Assembly (NCBI GenBank): GCA_017380355.1
Contig: JAFOED010000098.1
Location: 1-9,693 of the forward strand
From: Ruminococcus sp.
Lineage (GTDB): Bacteria; Bacillota; Clostridia; Oscillospirales; Acutalibacteraceae
Length of the DNA stretch: 9,693 nt
Direction of reading: 5' to 3'
The translations under genes were made by a program, and so were the position numbers. Of the stretch, positions 6,006-9,693 are shown piece by piece. The first letter of the stretch is position 1. Each line of letters starts with the position of its first letter. Below the pieces are notes generated by a model. That model did no database searches, was not told the origin of the DNA, and was given only the letters and a program-made list of their open reading frames with translations.

Positions 6006-7289
6006 ATGACTTCTAAATTGTCTTTTATTGCGTTCGCCCCTTTTTCTGTTGCAGCGATTGCGATTGAGATTATCAGACTGTTCTTTATGGACACAAACGG
6101 TATGTTTTTTATTTTTGATGACCTAATGATGTCATATTTATCGATTGCTTGTGCTGTTCTTGTGTTGCTTTTTGCGGTTGTTTTCTGTTTAGTAGATAAG
6201 AAGACAGCGCCTGCTTACATCATACGTAAAAACTTTGTTTGTGGTATTTTGGGATTCTTGCTTGCAGTAACGCTTGCGAGTGATGGCGCAAATAAGGCAT
6301 TTTTGCTTATCCGTAACGCTCAGTATACTTTTGTTGATATAGCAGATATAGTGCTTACGATATTGTGTGCTATTGTGTTTGTTGTGCTTGCACTTAATCA
6401 CTTCGTCGGTAATGGGGGAGTAAAAGGTTTAGGTGTATTTTACCTGCTTCCTGCTATCTGGAGTGCGTTCAGACTCGTTGCTTGTTTCCTTGATTTTACT
6501 ACTGTTTCTATCTCTGTAAGCGATATCACTATTCTCGTTTGCTATATTTTTGCAACGTTATTCTTATTTAATTATGCAATGGTTATAGCTCTTATTAAAG
6601 GTAAGAGTCCGGTGCGTTCTGCTTTTATTTTCGGTTTGCCTGCGGTAACTATACTTTTAGCATATGGAGTTTATGCTCTTACTAACACATTTGTGTTAAA
6701 ATCGGGTGACATTACACTTTTCGCTAATCTTGAAACTTTAGAGCTTACCGCTTTAGCTCTCTACATTTTAGCTTTTGTAATCGAGATGAGTATTTGTGTT
6801 AAGAAGAAAGATGAAATAGAGTTAATCGAGGATTTAGAAGATCAGGAAGAATATGTTGATGCGTATGATCCTGATGCTGATATGGTGAATGCTATTGCGA
6901 ATTCAGTTACAAATGGCAATAAACCTGATGAAGTAGTTAACGAAACTCTGCCTGAAGGTTTTGATAGCGATCACCTGGCGATTGATGATGAGGTCTTCTT
7001 AGAGGTTGCTCAGGCTTCTATGAACAATCAGAACGATGATTATATAACTGATGTTGATGCAAGCGACTTTATCTACGGCTCTGTACCAACTGATGATGAC
7101 TTTGTACTTCCTACTAGCAGCGAGGATACAGATGATACTTATGCTGCTCAGAGCGAATCTGCTGATATGTATATAACCAAAGCAGACAGCACTTATGATG
7201 TTGAAGAAGACGCTCATGATGACGACGTTGACGCTAGAATGGATAGAATCGACAGACTTATTCTTGAAATCAGTGAAGACGGAATGTAA
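6006..7289 (+). CDS. Multi-pass membrane protein with long acidic cytoplasmic tail, function unknown
   Basis: I do not recognise this 427-residue protein. The first 265 residues are strongly hydrophobic and fit about eight membrane-spanning helices (near 7-27, 43-63, 77-97, 109-131, 142-161, 172-194, 205-225 and 243-264), without a cleavable signal. The last helix ends in CVKKKDE, a positive-inside signal placing the tail in the cytoplasm. Residues 266-427 are hydrophilic and very rich in Asp and Glu, with Ser/Thr/Asn/Tyr, and look mostly disordered. The final stretch ARMDRIDRLILEISEDGM could form a short amphipathic helix and may be a docking site (inference). No transporter, kinase or enzyme motif is visible. 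It has its own promoter and terminator and stands between an envelope operon and a secreted LRR protein, so an envelope or surface role is possible but unproven. The start is well supported by AAAGGAG seven bases upstream. Confidence 0.85.
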   Translation: MTSKLSFIAFAPFSVAAIAIEIIRLFFMDTNGMFFIFDDLMMSYLSIACAVLVLLFAVVFCLVDKKTAPAYIIRKNFVCGILGFLLAVTLASDGANKAFLLIRNAQYTFVDIADIVLTILCAIVFVVLALNHFVGNGGVKGLGVFYLLPAIWSAFRLVACFLDFTTVSISVSDITILVCYIFATLFLFNYAMVIALIKGKSPVRSAFIFGLPAVTILLAYGVYALTNTFVLKSGDITLFANLETLELTALALYILAFVIEMSICVKKKDEIELIEDLEDQEEYVDAYDPDADMVNAIANSVTNGNKPDEVVNETLPEGFDSDHLAIDDEVFLEVAQASMNNQNDDYITDVDASDFIYGSVPTDDDFVLPTSSEDTDDTYAAQSESADMYITKADSTYDVEEDAHDDDVDARMDRIDRLILEISEDGM

Positions 7290-7295
7290 GAAAGC

Positions 7296-7323
7296 AAAAT
7301 GGGCGGGATACCGCCCATTTTCT
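7296..7323 (+). terminator. Rho-independent terminator after the membrane protein gene
   Basis: Stem of AAAATGGGCGG (7296-7306) with CCGCCCATTTT (7311-7321), loop GATA, six bases after the TAA. It lies only about 30 bases before the next start, so the downstream gene needs either read-through or its own promoter. Confidence 0.92.
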
Positions 7324-7353
7324 GTATAAAACTTCTTTTTTGAGGAATATAGA

Positions 7354-8757
7354 ATGAAAAAACTTATTTCTGTTTTTTGCGCTATACTTGTTTTAGTGTG
7401 TATGGTGCCTGTTATTACTGCTTTTTCTGCAGATACAGACTTTGTTATCGAGGATGGCGTGCTTACAAATTACGTAGGTGAAGACAAAAATGTTGTAATC
7501 CCATCGTCAGTGCGAGTTATATCTTACAGAGCTTTTGCGGGTAATAAAAATATCGAATCAGTCAAATTTAGTGATGAACTTTATTCTATCGGTGATGAAG
7601 CTTTTTACGGTTGTACATCGCTTAAGAGCATTGAAAATGCTGATAGTGTCCGATATGTCGGAGCCCTCTCTTTTGTTGATACACCATTTTTAAGTGAAGC
7701 TACAGACGAGTTTGTGACCCTTGGAAGTGTTCTTCTGCATTATAATGGTGCTAGCAGTAACGTCACTATTCCTGACGGAATATCTGTTATTTCTGCGTAC
7801 GCTTTTCTTTCTAACACATCGATTAACTCAGTAAACTGTGAGTCGATTACCCACATCGGCGAAGGTGCATTCTATGGGTGCACAGCGTTATCTGATGTTA
7901 TTTCTACAAAAGAGCTGGTTTATGTTGGACCTGATGCGTTTTATAATACCGCTTGGCTTAATGCACAGAGTGATTTCGTAACACTAGGCGATGGTTTACT
8001 GGTAGCATATAAAGGTAGCGGTGCTGACGTCGTTATTCCTGAAAATGTTAAGCGTATTGCTCCGAACTCTTTTTATACTAATAAGAGTATTAAGACCGTA
8101 GAAATCCCATCATCTGTTTTTGATATCGGTGCACGTGCTTTTATGGGGTGTAGTGCTCTAAGCGATGTTGAATTTAATAGTGGTCTTGTTATGATAGATG
8201 ATGAAGCGTTTGCACAGTGTAGCTCACTTAAAGTTTTAACAACACCGAATACACTTAGTAAAATCGGTAAGGGTGCATTTGCTCAGTGCGCTGGAATTTC
8301 AATTGCTTTTGTGGATGGCGATTCACTACTTATTGACTATGGCGCTTTTGCACAGTGTAGCTCTTTAGAGTCGGTTCTTTTGTCAAACAACGTTCACGCT
8401 GTCGGTAGTGATACATTCTTCGAGTGTAATAATCTTCAGTATGTAAACGTGTCTGAAGATACAATCGGTATTTCTGCAAACACATTTGCTCAATGTAACA
8501 ATGTAACTGTTATTTGTAAAGAAGACAGCTTTGCTAATAGCACTCTGTTGGGTAAAGTGAACATCTCCAATAACGTTGGTGACTCTAATCTTGATGGTGA
8601 AGTTTCCGTTATGGACGCAACGCTTATTCAGCGTTATGTCGCAGGGATTACACAACCTAGTAATCAGAGTGTGGCTTTTTGTGACGCTAACTTTGATGCT
8701 AATGTTTCGATTATCGATGCAACAAGTGTACAGCGTATTGTAGCAAAACTCGATTGA
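7354..8757 (+). CDS. Secreted BspA-type leucine-rich-repeat protein with C-terminal type I dockerin
   Basis: A 467-residue extracellular protein. Residues 1-25 form a signal peptide. The body carries 13 BspA/Treponema-type LRR units marked by an AF/SF/TF-x-x-C motif at residues 60, 83, 106, 150, 172, 195, 239, 262, 285, 308, 331, 354 and 377. Spacing is almost always exactly 23. Two longer gaps (106-150 and 195-239) hold inserts of the form FVTLG..LL.Y.G....V.IP, giving a higher-order repeat of about 90 residues. Residues 409-467 are a dockerin with two complete calcium loops: D410, N412, D414, D421 and D444, N446, D448, D455, each followed by a DATxxQR helix. Dockerins bind cohesins on scaffoldins or the cell surface, so this protein is probably attached non-covalently to such a partner. 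The LRR region likely binds a protein or glycan; there is no catalytic domain. GAGG lies eight bases before the ATG. A weak TATAAA at 7325-7330 is the only promoter hint. Confidence 0.92.
   Translation: MKKLISVFCAILVLVCMVPVITAFSADTDFVIEDGVLTNYVGEDKNVVIPSSVRVISYRAFAGNKNIESVKFSDELYSIGDEAFYGCTSLKSIENADSVRYVGALSFVDTPFLSEATDEFVTLGSVLLHYNGASSNVTIPDGISVISAYAFLSNTSINSVNCESITHIGEGAFYGCTALSDVISTKELVYVGPDAFYNTAWLNAQSDFVTLGDGLLVAYKGSGADVVIPENVKRIAPNSFYTNKSIKTVEIPSSVFDIGARAFMGCSALSDVEFNSGLVMIDDEAFAQCSSLKVLTTPNTLSKIGKGAFAQCAGISIAFVDGDSLLIDYGAFAQCSSLESVLLSNNVHAVGSDTFFECNNLQYVNVSEDTIGISANTFAQCNNVTVICKEDSFANSTLLGKVNISNNVGDSNLDGEVSVMDATLIQRYVAGITQPSNQSVAFCDANFDANVSIIDATSVQRIVAKLD
8209..8363 (+). repeat. Near-identical LRR units at DNA level
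   Basis: An identical 17-base stretch, TTTGCACAGTGTAGCTC, occurs at 8209-8225 and 8347-8363, 138 bases apart (two 23-codon units). A diverged copy beginning TTTGCTCAGTG lies between them. This points to recent unit duplication or gene conversion in the C-terminal half of the LRR array. Confidence 0.75.
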
Positions 8758-8761
8758 TATA

Positions 8762-8790
8762 TTGACACCTTGTGTTTTTAGTGATATATT
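8762..8790 (+). promoter_or_regulatory. Strong sigma-A-type promoter of the thrS leader
   Basis: Consensus -35 TTGACA (8762-8767), a 17-base spacer, and -10 TATATT (8785-8790) preceded by TGA, an extended -10. The -35 begins four bases after the stop of the LRR-dockerin gene, and I see no terminator for that gene before it. Transcription should start near 8797, just upstream of the T-box. An AT-only inverted repeat (8786-8793 with 8795-8802) overlaps the -10 and start site; it may be chance. Confidence 0.9.
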
Positions 8791-8810
8791 ATTAAATAAT
8801 ATTTATCTTT

Positions 8811-9034
8811 GATGAGGACAACGCTTTGTTGTTTTGTGTTTACAGAGAGCCGCTTGCTTGCTGTGAGAGCGGTAACACCACACAAATGCTACCACCTCTG
8901 AGATTGCGCAGGAAATGGCGTGACGGCTGACCTCGTTATCGGTTATATGAGGGTTTTATACCGAAGTTAGGTGGAACCACGGCTTAGTTTATGTCGTCCT
9001 AATATTCCGTAAAGGAATATTAGGACGTTTTTTT
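8811..9034 (+). promoter_or_regulatory. T-box riboswitch, threonine (ACC specifier), controlling thrS
   Basis: This leader senses uncharged tRNA-Thr and permits read-through into thrS. Stem I: base helix GAGG (8814-8817) with CCTC (8895-8898), helix 8834-8839 with 8880-8885, the AGAGAG motif near 8844-8849, and a distal arm CCGCT/AGCGG (8850-8854 with 8868-8872). The interior loop above the base helix exposes ACC at 8891-8893 followed by A, reading as a Thr codon for tRNA-Thr(GGU). Stem III is near 8939-8964. The antiterminator has TTAGG (8967-8971) pairing with CCTAA (8998-9002), the seven-base bulge TGGAACC (8972-8978) and ACG/CGT (8979-8981 with 8995-8997). The TGGA would pair with a tRNA 3' end of UCCA. 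The antiterminator's 3' strand is the terminator's 5' strand, so the two folds exclude each other. Together with the promoter, this accounts for the gap 8758-9068. Confidence 0.95.
8995..9034 (+). terminator. T-box-controlled terminator before thrS
   Basis: Perfect 14-bp stem (8995-9008 with 9014-9027), loop GTAAA, followed by seven T residues. It shares 8995-9002 with the antiterminator. It may also end transcripts running out of the LRR-dockerin gene, which has no terminator of its own. Confidence 0.95.
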
Positions 9035-9068
9035 ATTATTAAGTATATTTTTATTAGGAGAGATAATT

Positions 9069-9693
9069 ATGATAAACGTTGAATTAAAAGGCGGAGTTAT
9101 CAGAGAATATGACGATAACATCACAGCCGCTGAAATCGCTAAATCTATCGGCGCAGGTCTTTACAAGTCTGTTTGCGCCGCTAAAATTGATGGTGTATTG
9201 TGTGATTTACGTACACCACTCACAAAAGACTGCAAACTCGAGCTCTTAACATTTGATGATGAAGAGGGTAAGAAGGCTTTCTGGCATACAACATCACACA
9301 TCCTTGCTCAGGCTGTAAAGAGAGTATTCCCGAATGCTAAGTTTGCTATCGGTCCTGCTATTGACGATGGTTTCTACTACGATTTTGATGTAGAAAAGCC
9401 TTTTTCTACAGAAGATATCGAGAAAATTGAAAAAGAGATGAAGGCTATCGTTAAAGAAGGTCTTGAAATCGAGCGTTTCGAGCTTGCTCCTCAGGACGCT
9501 ATTAATATGCTCAACGATATGGGTGAGCCATATAAGGTAGAGCTTGCATCAGAACACGCTGACAAAGGTGAACCAATAAGCTTTTATAAGCAGGGCGAGT
9601 TTACTGACCTTTGTGCAGGTCCACACCTTATGAGTGTTGCTCCTGTTAAGGCTATCAAGCTCACAAACTGTACAGGTGCTTACTGGCGTGGTG
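9069..9693 (+). CDS. thrS: Threonyl-tRNA synthetase, N-terminal part (truncated by the window edge)
   Basis: ThrRS charges tRNA-Thr in the cytoplasm and hydrolyses mischarged Ser-tRNA-Thr. The first 208 residues are present. Residues 1-61 form the TGS domain. Residues from about 62 form the N2 editing (SAD) domain, with HTTSH (H73 and H77), the GPAIDDGFYYDF segment, and DLCAGPH with C182 and H186. These four editing-site residues fall at the same numbers I recall for E. coli ThrRS, so editing should be intact. The visible part ends at GAYWRG; the catalytic core and anticodon-binding domain are beyond the window. The start is fixed by AGGAG (9056-9060), eight bases before the ATG, and by the normal N-terminus. 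Expression is governed by the T-box directly upstream, whose Thr specifier agrees with the gene. Confidence 0.97.
   Translation, partial: MINVELKGGVIREYDDNITAAEIAKSIGAGLYKSVCAAKIDGVLCDLRTPLTKDCKLELLTFDDEEGKKAFWHTTSHILAQAVKRVFPNAKFAIGPAIDDGFYYDFDVEKPFSTEDIEKIEKEMKAIVKEGLEIERFELAPQDAINMLNDMGEPYKVELASEHADKGEPISFYKQGEFTDLCAGPHLMSVAPVKAIKLTNCTGAYWRG

Noticed and set aside
5861..7326. The sequence TTTTCTGT follows both the 5840 and the 7296 terminator hairpins
   Set aside because: A short T-rich match after terminators is easily explained by chance.
7354..8757. Regular repeats that could be taken for a CRISPR or other DNA repeat array
   Set aside because: The period is 69 bases (23 codons), in frame, and encodes leucine-rich repeats in a protein with a signal peptide.

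Overview
The window reads as chromosomal DNA from a low-GC Gram-positive bacterium, most likely a clostridial gut or rumen anaerobe of the Ruminococcaceae/Oscillospirales type. The grounds are the fakA-recG gene order, Gram-positive ribosome binding sites, a tRNA-sensing T-box leader in front of thrS, secreted DD-carboxypeptidase-type proteins, and a secreted BspA-type leucine-rich-repeat protein ending in a type I dockerin. The placement is inference from gene content; no rRNA is present. There are no mobile elements, tRNAs, CRISPR arrays or prophage genes.

Layout. Bases 2-349 are the end of a FakA/YloV-like gene, closed by a hairpin terminator. recG (422-2461) follows with no visible promoter of its own. 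A small metallophosphoesterase gene lies on the minus strand (3120-2458), and its stop codon overlaps the recG stop. Two tandem, tightly coupled S11 (DD-carboxypeptidase) paralogues follow on the plus strand (3214-4512 and 4515-5837), ending at a strong terminator. Next come a promoter and an unrecognised eight-segment membrane protein with a long acidic tail (6006-7289), a terminator, and the LRR-dockerin protein (7354-8757). A near-consensus promoter, a threonine T-box riboswitch with its terminator, and the first 208 codons of thrS (9069 onward) close the window.

Functionally the window mixes housekeeping genes (fatty acid kinase, RecG, ThrRS) with cell-envelope and surface genes. The clearest oddities are in the middle. 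The first S11 paralogue has lost the catalytic Ser and Lys of SxxK, while its partner keeps SLTK but has altered SxN and KTG motifs. The divergent metallophosphoesterase has lost both side chains expected to bind only the second metal while keeping the first metal site. These look like pseudo-enzymes or repurposed enzymes with intact reading frames. I do not see a complete, previously undescribed multi-gene system; the non-canonical S11 pair is the best lead.
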